From positions 2,103,001 through 2,167,000 of the forward strand of contig NZ_CP022336.1 in assembly GCF_002218195.1 (NCBI RefSeq): a DNA stretch of 64,000 nucleotides. Reading direction: 5' to 3'. The number at the start of each line of letters is the position of its first letter. Position 1 is the first letter of the stretch. The notes below the pieces were generated by a model, which searched no databases, was not told where the DNA came from, and worked only from the letters and a program-made list of their open reading frames with translations. The position numbers and the translations under genes were made by a program. Source of the stretch: Sphingorhabdus sp. SMR4y (lineage in GTDB: Bacteria > Pseudomonadota > Alphaproteobacteria > Sphingomonadales > Sphingomonadaceae). Of the stretch, positions 37,178 to 45,349 are shown piece by piece.

Positions 37178-37385
37178 TGCAGGGATGCACGCGACGCAAG
37201 CACAGAAATTCGGGCAGATATTGCCTGGCCGTCGTGATCAATGCCACGACAGTCAGGTTCAAGAGCGCCGCGGTCAGCGGACTACTGCCCAAGGCTGCAA
37301 TCACGATCGGCTGCACTTTGAAAACGGATAGCTTGAGCTCAGGCTCGACAAATTTCGAATAAGTCCATCTCATGATGAATTCCAT
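37170..37385 (-). CDS. Small hypothetical membrane protein
   Basis: A 71-residue frame with one hydrophobic helix (about residues 25-50) between a charged N-terminus and a short tail. No family is recognised. The start could be at 37385 or at 37373, where GGAATTC gives a weak ribosome-binding site. It overlaps the start of the AhpD-like gene by 8 bases, a sign of possible coupling, but the frame could be chance. Confidence 0.4.
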   Translation of the reverse strand: MEFIMRWTYSKFVEPELKLSVFKVQPIVIAALGSSPLTAALLNLTVVALITTARQYLPEFLCLRRVHPCNG

Positions 37386-37435
37386 GACCGTATTGGTGCC
37401 GCAGCCTTTTCAGGACGGCGGCACCATCAAGCGGA

Positions 37436-38044
37436 TCAAAAGTTGTAACTGATGCCGACCAGGGCCTGATGCTGGTCATACTGACCACCATTGTTGCCGA
37501 AGTCGGTGTAGCGATATTCGAGACGCGCGCTGATTTTGTCGGTCAGCATGCGTTCGATGCCTCCGCCGACAAGCCAACCGTCCAGATTGTCGGATACACG
37601 CGACGTCGCATCATCAGAAACCCGTGTCGTGCGAACCCGGGCATTGGCATAGCCGCCCCGGACATAGACGAGCGTCTTGTCATCCACGAGGTAACCGGCA
37701 CGCGCCGTCAGATCGAAGCTGTAGCGCGGATCGATAGTGACCGAATCGCCGGATGTCTGGCCGCGGACCTCATCATCAAAAGCACCGCTGAAGCCAGCCT
37801 CGGCACCGATCACGAAGCGGTCACTGACCTTGTAATTAAATCCGGCATAGCCACCGAGCACGACGGCATCACGCGACACTTCGGCATCGACAGGCTGAGC
37901 ACCGATGGTGCGATCGGCCACTTCAGCTCTGTTCCAGCCCGCCTGAACACCAATATAGGGGCCATCAAAATTATTGGCCTGCGCCGGCGCTGCGATGAAG
38001 CCTGCAATGCCTGCGAGGGTCGTTACGATTATTTTCGATTTCAT
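37436..38044 (-). CDS. Outer-membrane beta-barrel protein (porin-like, OmpA/Omp25 type)
   Basis: A 202-residue protein with a signal peptide (MKSKIIVTTLAGIAGFIAAPAQA, cleaved near residue 23). Alternating beta strands follow: GPYIGVQAGWN at the start, SDRFVIGAEAGFSGAF and KTLVYVRGGYANARV in the middle, and a terminal strand ending in YNF, the classical C-terminal outer-membrane phenylalanine. It is the eight-stranded OMP_b-brl type common in alphaproteobacteria. The start at 38044 is preferred because it begins the signal peptide. Confidence 0.92.
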   Translation of the reverse strand: MKSKIIVTTLAGIAGFIAAPAQANNFDGPYIGVQAGWNRAEVADRTIGAQPVDAEVSRDAVVLGGYAGFNYKVSDRFVIGAEAGFSGAFDDEVRGQTSGDSVTIDPRYSFDLTARAGYLVDDKTLVYVRGGYANARVRTTRVSDDATSRVSDNLDGWLVGGGIERMLTDKISARLEYRYTDFGNNGGQYDQHQALVGISYNF

Positions 38045-38159
38045 TTCTAACTCCATATCTTGCCCCTGAAGCGGGGTCGGAAATGCAGTTAAGGCCATCC
38101 GGCTTTCGTGATAATTGGCCTTCGGTGAAAGATATTATTCCACTAAATGAAATATTGGA

Positions 38160-39056
38160 TCAATTGATGAAGCGGTTGGCGCGAAGCCTTTCAGCCGCAA
38201 AATCGACAAATGTCCTTACTTTGGCAGACGCGTTCCTGCCTTCCGGATGGACGATATGCACCGGCAAAGGCTCTTCCTCATATTCCTCGAGGACCGTCTG
38301 AAGCTGACCCGAAACCAGATCCGGCCCGACCTGATAGGACAGAATCCTGGTTAGCCCCCAACCGGATCGTGCCGCCTCGATTGCCGCGGGATTGGAATTG
38401 CAGAACAGACCCGGCGAGACCCGAACAGTCTCTTTTTCTTCCCGACCAAATCTCCAGTCCAGCGAGGTCCAGGCGCTGGTTGCCGCTATGATCCGGTGCG
38501 TCGCCAGACTGGCAGGTCGTGCAGGGACCCCCTCGCGGTCGAAATATTCCGGCGCACCGCAGACTACACGCCGGACGGATCCGACCTTGATCGCGCTATA
38601 GCTGGAGTCTGGAAGATGGCCGATCCGGACAGCGACGTCCAGACCTTCGTCAATCAGGTTGGTCACGCGATCCAGAAACACGAGACGTCCTGTCACCTCA
38701 GGATAGAGGTCGAGAAACTCGGTGACGATCGGGAGAATATATATCTGTCCGAACATCACCGAAGCGGTGATCGTCAAACTGCCGGTGGGCTTTGCAAAGG
38801 ATCCCGATGCAGCGGCCTCCGCCTCTTCAACCGCGGCGAGGATCTGCCGGCAGTCCTCGACATAGCGCGCGCCAATCTCGGTCAGCTTGACCGATCGCGT
38901 GGTGCGCGTGAGCAGACGGGCACCGATCAGACCCTCGAGTCCCGCAACGGCGCGACTCACCGCAGGCGGGCTCATATTGAGCTGGCGGGCGGTCTCCGCG
39001 AAACTACCGCTATCGGCGATGCGCACCAATATGCGCATGGCTTGGATCCGGTCCAT
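38160..39056 (-). CDS. LysR-family transcriptional regulator
   Basis: A 298-residue LysR regulator. The N-terminal winged helix-turn-helix (ADSGSFAETARQLNMSPPAVSRAVAGLEGLIGARLLTRTTRSVKLT) is clear, and a LysR substrate-binding domain fills the rest. It is of the subclass often paired with a divergent glutathione S-transferase or oxidoreductase. The gene is divergent from the GST gene with a 178-base interval that contains a palindrome with LysR-box features at 39122-39140. The inducer is unknown. Confidence 0.94.
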   Translation of the reverse strand: MDRIQAMRILVRIADSGSFAETARQLNMSPPAVSRAVAGLEGLIGARLLTRTTRSVKLTEIGARYVEDCRQILAAVEEAEAAASGSFAKPTGSLTITASVMFGQIYILPIVTEFLDLYPEVTGRLVFLDRVTNLIDEGLDVAVRIGHLPDSSYSAIKVGSVRRVVCGAPEYFDREGVPARPASLATHRIIAATSAWTSLDWRFGREEKETVRVSPGLFCNSNPAAIEAARSGWGLTRILSYQVGPDLVSGQLQTVLEEYEEEPLPVHIVHPEGRNASAKVRTFVDFAAERLRANRFIN

Positions 39057-39121
39057 TTTCTTCCTCCGTCAGCACTGGATAAGTAAAGATTAGCGGGACA
39101 GCAGTGAGAAACAAGCGCTAT

Positions 39122-39140
39122 TATTTCAATTTTTGAAATA
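39122..39140. promoter_or_regulatory. Candidate LysR operator between the LysR and GST genes
   Basis: TATTTCA, an ATTTT spacer and TGAAATA make a perfect 7-base inverted repeat that satisfies the T-N11-A form of LysR boxes. It is 66 bases from the regulator start and 95 bases from the GST start, a common place for both autoregulation and activation. Confidence 0.6.
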
Positions 39141-39234
39141 CTGAATTCATAACAATCCCGGTTCTTACGTGAACTGGATTGCTCCACATAAGAGCTGCCG
39201 AGCATATCGGCGTCATTCAATCAGGAGCGATCCC

Positions 39235-39855
39235 ATGCAACTCTATCATTTCCCGCTTTCCGGCCATGCCCATCGGGCGCGTCTGTTCCTTTCCCTCATC
39301 GGTGCAGAGGTTGAAGTCATCGACGTCGATCTGGGCGCAGGCGAGCATAAGCAACCCGACTATCTGAAACTGAACCGTTTTGGCCAGGTTCCCGTTCTGG
39401 TCGACGGTGACACGGTCATCGCCGATTCCAACGCAATTCTGGTCTATGCCGCGAAGAAATTTGGCCGCACAGACTGGCTGCCTGACAGCGCAGCCGAAGC
39501 TGCAGCGGTCCAGCGCTGGCTGTCGGTTGCCGCAGGACAAATTGCTTTCGGACCCGCCGCCGCGCGCTTGATAACCGTGTTCGGCGCAACCTTCAGCCCG
39601 GACGAGGTAATTGGCCGCGCGCACGATGTTCTAACCGTTATCGAGGCAGAGCTGGCAGGCCGCGACTGGATCGCCGGCAGGCAAAAACCATCGGTCGCCG
39701 ACGTTGCGCTTTACAGTTATATCGCGCGCGCGCCGGAGGGGAATGTCGATCTCTCGGGCTATCCCGAAGTCAACGCCTGGCTTTCCCGCATCGAAGCGTT
39801 GCCCGGCTTCGTCCCCTTGCCCCGAACCCCGGTCGGGCTCGCCGCTGCGGCCTGA
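39235..39855 (+). CDS. Glutathione S-transferase
   Basis: A 206-residue GST. The N-terminal thioredoxin-like part has [19 protein letters not shown] (the serine/tyrosine activation region), [21 protein letters not shown] with the cis-proline and the glutathione gamma-glutamyl site, and a helical C-terminal domain with [19 protein letters not shown]. It is probably a beta- or theta-like detoxifying enzyme. AGGAG precedes the ATG at 39235. It faces the LysR gene and is followed by a PPOX-type protein gene. Confidence 0.93.
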   Translation: MQLYHFPLSGHAHRARLFLSLIGAEVEVIDVDLGAGEHKQPDYLKLNRFGQVPVLVDGDTVIADSNAILVYAAKKFGRTDWLPDSAAEAAAVQRWLSVAAGQIAFGPAAARLITVFGATFSPDEVIGRAHDVLTVIEAELAGRDWIAGRQKPSVADVALYSYIARAPEGNVDLSGYPEVNAWLSRIEALPGFVPLPRTPVGLAAAA

Positions 39856-39937
39856 CACCACTGGCGAGGCGGCGGTGCACATTGCTCTCCCTCCCGCAAC
39901 ACCGCTGCCCCGCCCCTCTTGCAACAGGACCTTGGCC

Positions 39938-41011
39938 ATGAACAGTTTGACCGGCGAACCCGCAGACGGACTCTTCCACGCAGGCGAAATCGCACTGCAG
40001 CGCTCGGTCGGCATGGCTGAACGGATGGAACATATCGGCGCAAAAATAGTGCGGGATTTCATGCCCGATCAGCACCGCGACTTTTATGCGCGACTGCCAT
40101 TCATCATTGTGGCGATGGTCGATCCATCCGGCGATATATGGCCCACAATGCTGACCGGCGCTCCGGGCTTCATCAGTTCCCCGTCAGCCCGGTCTCTGGT
40201 CATCCGCGGAACGCTTGATGCTGCCGATCCCGCTTCCGCCGGCGCACAGACCGGCGAGGCCATCGGTATGCTCGGCATCGAACTGCACACCCGCCGCCGC
40301 AATCGGATGAACGGAGACATCAGGAACGCCGGAGACGGTTCCCTGGAAGTTACGGTCGGCCAGGCCTTTGGCAACTGCCCGCAATATATCCAGCTGCGCG
40401 ATTACAGCTTTTCGCGCGATACGGGTCAGGCCATGTCGGCGTCAGTCACGGAATCCGGCGAACTGACCGATGAGGCCCGTGCCATCATCGCGACCGCCGA
40501 CACCTTTTTCGTCGCATCCTATGTGGACCGCGGTGACATCAGGCAGATCGACGCTTCGCACAGAGGCGGCAAAGCCGGATTTGTCAGAATCGACGAAGAT
40601 GGCCAACTGACGATCCCGGATTTTTCCGGCAATTTCCATTTCAACACGCTTGGCAATTTCCTCGTCAATCCGCGCGCCGGCTTGCTGTTCGTCGATTTTG
40701 AAACAGGCGACATCCTGCAAATCACCGGGACCGCGCGGATCATCACTGATTCTCCGGAAATCGCATCTTTCAGGGGCGCAGAAAGAATCTGGACGTTCCG
40801 CCCGAGCGGGATGGTCCTGCGCCGGGGGGCCTCGAACTTGCGGTGGACGATGCGCGAGAATTCCTTCTCGCCAAAAGCCCTGAGGACGGGCTCTTGGGCA
40901 GAGGTGGCGGCCGAGCTTGACGCGGGCTGCGCTACTCACCCCAAAGGCGAAACCCCGCTTTCCGACGCTGCACGGGCTGGCGGAAGTACGCCGCGGGAGA
41001 TCAAGCCATGA
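39938..41011 (+). CDS. Pyridoxamine 5'-phosphate oxidase-family (PPOX) flavin-binding protein
   Basis: A 357-residue protein of the split-barrel flavin-binding group. A first section (about 1-180) is followed by the barrel with FFVASYVDRG, DASHRGGKAGFVRI and FNTLGNFLVNPRAGLLFVDFETGDILQITGTARI; the latter two are the FMN or F420 contact strands. Such proteins act as flavin reductases or oxidases on small molecules. It follows the GST gene by 82 bases and overlaps the next gene by 4. No ferredoxin domain or cysteine cluster is seen at the C-terminus. Confidence 0.85.
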   Translation: MNSLTGEPADGLFHAGEIALQRSVGMAERMEHIGAKIVRDFMPDQHRDFYARLPFIIVAMVDPSGDIWPTMLTGAPGFISSPSARSLVIRGTLDAADPASAGAQTGEAIGMLGIELHTRRRNRMNGDIRNAGDGSLEVTVGQAFGNCPQYIQLRDYSFSRDTGQAMSASVTESGELTDEARAIIATADTFFVASYVDRGDIRQIDASHRGGKAGFVRIDEDGQLTIPDFSGNFHFNTLGNFLVNPRAGLLFVDFETGDILQITGTARIITDSPEIASFRGAERIWTFRPSGMVLRRGASNLRWTMRENSFSPKALRTGSWAEVAAELDAGCATHPKGETPLSDAARAGGSTPREIKP

Positions 41012-41280
41012 CTTTCAGCCTGATCGCCATGCCTGCCGCTGAGGAGTTGGCCATGGATCATTTTGCCCCGGATGGCGTCAGCCACAAGCAACGCGATTCC
41101 GCCGCCTTTCACAAAATCGCAGGTCTCTATCTCCTGATGCTGCTGCTAATTTTCCAGTTTCCATCGGGTGCCGGCTCCGCCGATGCGCAAGCAAGCGCGG
41201 CAGAGGCGGTCGCGCCAGTAGAATTCCGCTCTGAGGATTGCATTCAGCCTCCTCGCTCCCCCCACCAGATAAAGGATTGA
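41008..41280 (+). CDS. Small hypothetical protein with one hydrophobic helix
   Basis: A 90-codon frame coupled by ATGA to the PPOX gene. One helix (about residues 38-55, GLYLLMLLLIFQF) is followed by a short Ala-rich tail with one cysteine. It looks like a signal peptide followed by a short secreted peptide, or a membrane peptide. An internal ATG (41053) is also possible. No family is recognised. It ends 3 bases before the DUF1348 gene. Confidence 0.5.
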   Translation: MTFSLIAMPAAEELAMDHFAPDGVSHKQRDSAAFHKIAGLYLLMLLLIFQFPSGAGSADAQASAAEAVAPVEFRSEDCIQPPRSPHQIKD

Positions 41281-41283
41281 ACC

Positions 41284-41748
41284 ATGTCACGTCCCCCATT
41301 GCCCCCGTTTGACGAAACGTCCGCTCGCGAGAAAGTGAGACTGGCCGAAGATGGCTGGAACAGTCGCGATCCAGCCAGGGTTGCTCAGGCCTATACTGAA
41401 AATACCAGATGGCGGAATCGCGCCGAATTTCCCCGCGGCCGCGAAGAAGCCAGGAAATTTCTGGAGCGGAAGTGGACGAAAGAGCTCGAATACCGGTTAA
41501 TCAAGGAACTTTGGGCCTATAGCGGCAATCGCATCGCGGTTCGCTATGCTTACGAATATCATGATGACAGCGGAAACTGGTTTCGCGCTTATGGCAACGA
41601 GAATTGGGAATTTGCCGAAGACGGTCTGATGCAAAACCGCCATGCCAGCATCAATGAACGGCCTATCACAGAAGCTGAACGTCTTTTCCGCTGGCCCCTC
41701 GGGCGGCGTCCTGACGATCATCCGGGGCTGTCCGAGCTTGGGCTTTAG
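41284..41748 (+). CDS. DUF1348 / NTF2-like protein
   Basis: A 154-residue protein of the nuclear transport factor 2 superfamily, DUF1348 group. The typical sequence is visible in [40 protein letters not shown] and [20 protein letters not shown], and near the end [19 protein letters not shown]. The family has a cone-like barrel with a hydrophobic pocket and is found beside oxidoreductase and GST genes. The activity is not known. It lies 3 bases after the preceding small gene. Confidence 0.92.
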   Translation: MSRPPLPPFDETSAREKVRLAEDGWNSRDPARVAQAYTENTRWRNRAEFPRGREEARKFLERKWTKELEYRLIKELWAYSGNRIAVRYAYEYHDDSGNWFRAYGNENWEFAEDGLMQNRHASINERPITEAERLFRWPLGRRPDDHPGLSELGL

Positions 41749-41831
41749 CGGCCTGCCGATATCTGCAGGCACTCTCGCGCACGAGAGACAGCAGGCGCCG
41801 TTCCCGACCAATGACGAAAGACCTTGAACCT

Positions 41832-42848
41832 TTAATATTGGACAGCCGCCACTCGCGGCCCTTCACCGCGATAGGTCCGCGGCGTTTTTCCCGACCATCG
41901 CTTGAAGGCACGGGTGAAGGAGCTTTGTTCCGAAAAGCCGGTCAGAAAGGCAACCTCCACCAGCGAATGGCTGGTTTCGCCGACGAGCTTGAGAGCCACC
42001 TCCCGTCGTGCCTCATCGACCAGGGATTGATAGCTGTGCCCCAGATCCGACAAGCGGCGCTGCAAGGTACGGCTCCCCATGCCCAAATGGCATGCCACAT
42101 CCTCGAGGCGCGGCACCCCATCGCTCAGGCTGTTGGCAATCTGGATAACCACCTCGCGATCAATCCGATCCGGTTCGGTAGTGCGAAGGATTTCCTCCAT
42201 ATGCTCGCGGAGAAATTTCCAGATATGCTGGTCTCCGACGCGGTTTGGTCGATCAACGTCCTGTTGATGCATGATAATCGCGTCGACTTCAGCGCCGTGG
42301 GTCACCGGACATTTGAAATGCTCTTCAAGCGGCAGCACATCGCCCACCGGCAGGTGAGTGAACTGGACACGCTTGGGGTTGAATTCGTCGCCATTCGCAT
42401 CGCGCCAAAGCGAAACAAAGGTTCCCAGCGCTGCTTCGTTCGAAAGCTTGGCGCCGTCATTATCCGGGACAGGCTTACGGTTCATCCACCAGCATTCCGA
42501 ACCTTTGTCCGCCAAGGCGAAGACGGAATAGGGATTGTAGAGTCTGGCATAGCGGTCAAGCCGCTCGAACGATCGTCGCAGCGTTGGCGCGGATTTGATC
42601 GTCAGCCCGAGCGGGCCGAACTCCTCACAGCGCATCGAAGCCGACGTCCGCATGTGAAAGCTGATTTGCGGGCGTTCTTCCCGGGCCAATGTTTCAAACA
42701 GCAGGTGGTGCTGTTGCACAGGTATGTGGTTCGCGGGATCGGCGAGCACTTCTCGCGCTATCCCGACGCGCGCCAACGCACGATTGGCGACCGCCTGCTC
42801 CGCCTGAGCAATCGCCTTGCGGGCAAAAAGGCTCGAAACTTCTACCAC
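41832..42848 (-). CDS. AraC-family transcriptional regulator
   Basis: A 338-residue regulator with an N-terminal Arabinose_bd-type domain (about 15-200) and a C-terminal double helix-turn-helix (VPRLEDVACHLGMGSRTLQRRLSDLG, then LVEVAFLTGFSEQSSFTRAFKRWSGKTPRTYR). It is like the OruR/ArgR-type AraC group. It is divergent from the exported isochorismatase-like gene, and the 237-base interval has a candidate operator with direct repeats 21 bases apart. It probably controls that operon. The effector is unknown. Confidence 0.93.
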   Translation of the reverse strand: MVEVSSLFARKAIAQAEQAVANRALARVGIAREVLADPANHIPVQQHHLLFETLAREERPQISFHMRTSASMRCEEFGPLGLTIKSAPTLRRSFERLDRYARLYNPYSVFALADKGSECWWMNRKPVPDNDGAKLSNEAALGTFVSLWRDANGDEFNPKRVQFTHLPVGDVLPLEEHFKCPVTHGAEVDAIIMHQQDVDRPNRVGDQHIWKFLREHMEEILRTTEPDRIDREVVIQIANSLSDGVPRLEDVACHLGMGSRTLQRRLSDLGHSYQSLVDEARREVALKLVGETSHSLVEVAFLTGFSEQSSFTRAFKRWSGKTPRTYRGEGPRVAAVQY

Positions 42849-42909
42849 CGTGCGTTCTGCCTACCCCGTCGTTGCCGATTCAATGCTTCGTATAACGCAT
42901 TTCTCCGAA

Positions 42910-42937
42910 TTTGGCATGCCAGATCAAATTTTTGGCA
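42910..42937. promoter_or_regulatory. Candidate AraC operator (two TTTGGCA repeats 21 bases apart)
   Basis: TTTGGCA occurs at 42910-42916 and again at 42931-42937, a spacing of two helical turns, as in AraC-type half sites. The first copy lies in the palindrome TGGCATGCCA (42912-42921). It is 62 bases from the AraC start and about 150 bases before the hydrolase start. Confidence 0.45.
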
Positions 42938-43085
42938 GCCACGGTCAAGAAATACCGCGCTCGGTCGGCGTAATCCAGTCATCGTCAACTCCAAGGCCAG
43001 GTCCGGCGAACAGCAATATTTGACCTGTAGGTCCGGATATATGCCCCAGGCGAGTTGGCAGGTTGAAACACTTGCTGAGGAATGA

Positions 43086-43910
43086 ATGATGAACCACCCC
43101 CCCAAGCCTTCGCGCAAGCTGGCCATTGCCTTGCTAGCGTCTATCGCAACAATTGGCATGGCTAGCGGCGGCGCGGCCGCACAGGAAGAATCCCGCGCCG
43201 CAACCGCAACCCAGCCTCCGGTCAACGACGGATTGCCGATGCCGGGATTCGAGATTGATCCTGCGACAACCGCGATCGTCATCACTGACCCGCAAAACGA
43301 CTTTCTGTCGCCCAACGGTGTGACCTGGGGCGTTGTTGGTGAAAGCATCACCCGGAACCGCACCGTTGAAAATCTGGGAGCGCTGTTCAAGGTTGCTGAT
43401 CAAACCGGCATGCCGGTGTTCGTCTCTCCCCACTATTATTTCAAGCACGACCATCGCTGGCAGTTCGAAGGCACGCTTGAAACGCTGATGCATTCCATTG
43501 GCATGTTCGACCGCCCGCATGCCCTCACCCTCGAAGCCTTTGAAGGGTCAGGTGCCGACTGGCTCGACCAGTACAAGCCTTACATAAATAATGGCCGGAC
43601 AGTCGTGACCAGCCCGCACAAGGTGTATGGCCCTGACAGCAACGATCTGGCTCTGCAGCTGCGCAAGGCAGGAATTTCCAAAGTCATTCTGGGTGGCATG
43701 TCCTCGAACCTCTGCACGGAATCGCACATGCGGTCGCTGATCGAGGCAGGCTTTGAAGTCATGGTTGTCACCGATGCCACCGCCGGTGCCATCACCGAAC
43801 ATTATAACGGCTACGATGCTTCGCTCGTGAACTTCCGCATGATTGCCAGTGCTGTCGACAACACCGACAACACCGTCAAGGCGATCAGGGCTGCCTATCG
43901 CAGCAAATAG
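43086..43910 (+). CDS. Exported isochorismatase-family cysteine hydrolase
   Basis: A 274-residue protein with a signal peptide (about 1-32, KLAIALLASIATIGMASGGAAA) and an isochorismatase-like fold. The family's catalytic triad is present: Asp68 (TDPQNDF), Lys179 (TSPHKVYG) and Cys210 (MSSNLCTESHM). Such enzymes hydrolyse amides, and a periplasmic location is unusual for the family. GAGGAA precedes the ATG. It opens a gene run with the YHS, AhpD-like, azoreductase and flavoprotein genes, and it is divergent from an AraC regulator. Confidence 0.9.
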   Translation: MMNHPPKPSRKLAIALLASIATIGMASGGAAAQEESRAATATQPPVNDGLPMPGFEIDPATTAIVITDPQNDFLSPNGVTWGVVGESITRNRTVENLGALFKVADQTGMPVFVSPHYYFKHDHRWQFEGTLETLMHSIGMFDRPHALTLEAFEGSGADWLDQYKPYINNGRTVVTSPHKVYGPDSNDLALQLRKAGISKVILGGMSSNLCTESHMRSLIEAGFEVMVVTDATAGAITEHYNGYDASLVNFRMIASAVDNTDNTVKAIRAAYRSK

Positions 43911-43929
43911 CCCAACCCTCTTGATCTTT

Positions 43930-44035
43930 GGCTGGAGCCACTGACCCCTCTCCCCCTGCTCCAGCCGAACGGACGGTGACCGGGAATGCCCATTGCCCCC
44001 CGATCCCGGCTTCATCGGTCACCGTCCCCCTTTTT
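43930..44035 (+). repeat. Two strong hairpins between the isochorismatase-like and YHS genes
   Basis: Hairpin one has GGCTGGAG (43930-43937) and CTCCAGCC (43959-43966). Hairpin two has GGACGGTGACCG (43971-43982) with CGGTCACCGTCC (44016-44027), a perfect 12-bp stem with a further CGGGA/TCCCG stem inside, followed by CCC and TTTTT. The second could act as a partial terminator or an mRNA-end stabiliser, because the next gene is in the same direction with a good AAGGAG. Confidence 0.75.
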
Positions 44036-44057
44036 GAAAACTCAAAGGAGATAAATT

Positions 44058-44543
44058 ATGCGTATTTTGCCAACCAGCCTTGCCCTCGCCATCGCGCTTT
44101 CCGCAGGCTTTTCGGCACCCGCTCATGCGACTGACGAATATAATGTCACCAACGGCTATACTCTGGATGGCGCCGGATTGGGCGTCCATGGCGTCGACAC
44201 GGTTGTACTCAGCACGATGAACGCTGTTGCGCCTGGCGAAGCAAGCCATGCGGTCGTTCACGATGGCGTGACCTATTATTTCGCGTCCGGACTGACGGCG
44301 GAACGGTTCCAATCCGATCCAGAGCGTTATCTGCCGCAATATGGTGGTTTCTGTGCCTATGCGGTTGCCCTCGGCAAGAAACTCGATGGCGATCCGCAGT
44401 ATGCGGACATCGTGGAAGGCAAGCTCTATCTCTTCGTCAACGCCGCTGTTTTCCAGAGCTACCTCGCTGACAAGGAAAACACGCTGCGCACCGCCAAAGA
44501 GAAATGGCCGACCATCAAGCACAGCAAAGTCGAAGATCTCTGA
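44058..44543 (+). CDS. Exported YHS-domain protein
   Basis: A 161-residue protein with a signal peptide (cleaved near SAPAHA) and a YHS-type domain. It has the typical string DGVTYYFASGLTAERFQSDPERYLPQYGGFCAYAVALGKKLDGDPQYADIVEGKLYL. The cysteine of the FCAY stretch is the one found in YHS proteins and may bind a metal. Homologues are near oxidoreductases and copper genes, but the function is unsettled. The final part is KEKWPTIKHSKVEDL. Confidence 0.87.
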   Translation: MRILPTSLALAIALSAGFSAPAHATDEYNVTNGYTLDGAGLGVHGVDTVVLSTMNAVAPGEASHAVVHDGVTYYFASGLTAERFQSDPERYLPQYGGFCAYAVALGKKLDGDPQYADIVEGKLYLFVNAAVFQSYLADKENTLRTAKEKWPTIKHSKVEDL

Positions 44544-44551
44544 TCCCCGCA

Positions 44552-44584
44552 GGACGGCTGGCTATTCCGCAAGGCCAGCCGTCC
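44552..44584 (+). repeat. Hairpin between the YHS and AhpD-like genes
   Basis: GGACGGCTGGC (44552-44562) pairs with GCCAGCCGTCC (44574-44584), an 11-bp perfect stem with an 11-base loop. There is no T tract, so it is unlikely to be a terminator; an RNA-processing or stability element is more plausible. Confidence 0.65.
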
Positions 44585-44654
44585 ATGCCGGAAAAACACC
44601 CTCTCCCGTTCGTGTCTCTCGTCAGGCACGACCCCATTCAAAGGACCGATTGCA

Positions 44655-45221
44655 ATGACATCTTTCACCACCCACGACTTCGAAACCGCACCCGAAGACG
44701 CACAGCCCTTGCTGAATGCCGCCACAAGCGCATACGGCTTTATTCCCAACCTGCTCGGAACGATGGCCGAGGCCCCGGCCCTGCTCGAAGGCTATATGAC
44801 GCTGGCAGGCATTTTCGACAAAACCGATCTGTCAGAGGCCGAGCGCCAAATCATTCTGATGACGAATAACCGGTTGAACGCCTGTCATTATTGCATGGCT
44901 GCCCACACTTCGATCTCGCAAGGCGCCGGTGTCCCGCAGGATATAATCGAGGCCCTGCGCACCGATACGCCGATCAATGATCCCAAGCTCGAGGCGCTTC
45001 GTACTTTCGCCGCCGTGATCAACAAAACGCGCGGCTGGCCCGAAACTTCAGATATCGAGGCATTTCTTGGCGCGGGCTACACCCGGCAGAATATTCTGGA
45101 AGTTGTTCTCGGCACGGCCCTCAAGGTCATGTCGAACTATACCAACCATATCGCGGCCACCGAACTGGACGCTGCATTCGAACCAAACGCCTGGACGACC
45201 GACCTCGTCGACATGGGCTGA
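44655..45221 (+). CDS. AhpD-like carboxymuconolactone decarboxylase-family protein
   Basis: A 188-residue alpha-helical protein. The active motif C-x2-C-x3-H is complete in CHYCMAAHTS (residues about 77-86). The following segments ISQGAGVPQDIIEALR and the C-terminal helix match the AhpD/CMD fold. AhpD reduces peroxiredoxin with lipoyl-based electrons; the dihydrolipoamide-dehydrogenase-like gene further down in the same run fits such a relay (inference). The gene follows the YHS gene and precedes the azoreductase. Confidence 0.9.
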   Translation: MTSFTTHDFETAPEDAQPLLNAATSAYGFIPNLLGTMAEAPALLEGYMTLAGIFDKTDLSEAERQIILMTNNRLNACHYCMAAHTSISQGAGVPQDIIEALRTDTPINDPKLEALRTFAAVINKTRGWPETSDIEAFLGAGYTRQNILEVVLGTALKVMSNYTNHIAATELDAAFEPNAWTTDLVDMG

Positions 45222-45226
45222 TACAA

Positions 45227-45327
45227 GGCAAATCTGGTCCATTCTGTCACGCACACAGCCGATATCCCTCGGGAAGGCTAACCGCGTCCACTTCGACCGC
45301 GAGATTACCCGCTGACCAGAGTTTGCC
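45227..45327 (+). repeat. Long-range inverted repeat before the azoreductase gene
   Basis: GGCAAATCTGGTC (45227-45239) is complementary to GACCAGAGTTTGCC (45314-45327) with one bulged base, leaving a 74-base loop. The ribosome-binding site of the azoreductase lies just after the right arm. Confidence 0.5.
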
Positions 45328-45349
45328 GCCACTGCAGGAGACCTGAAAA

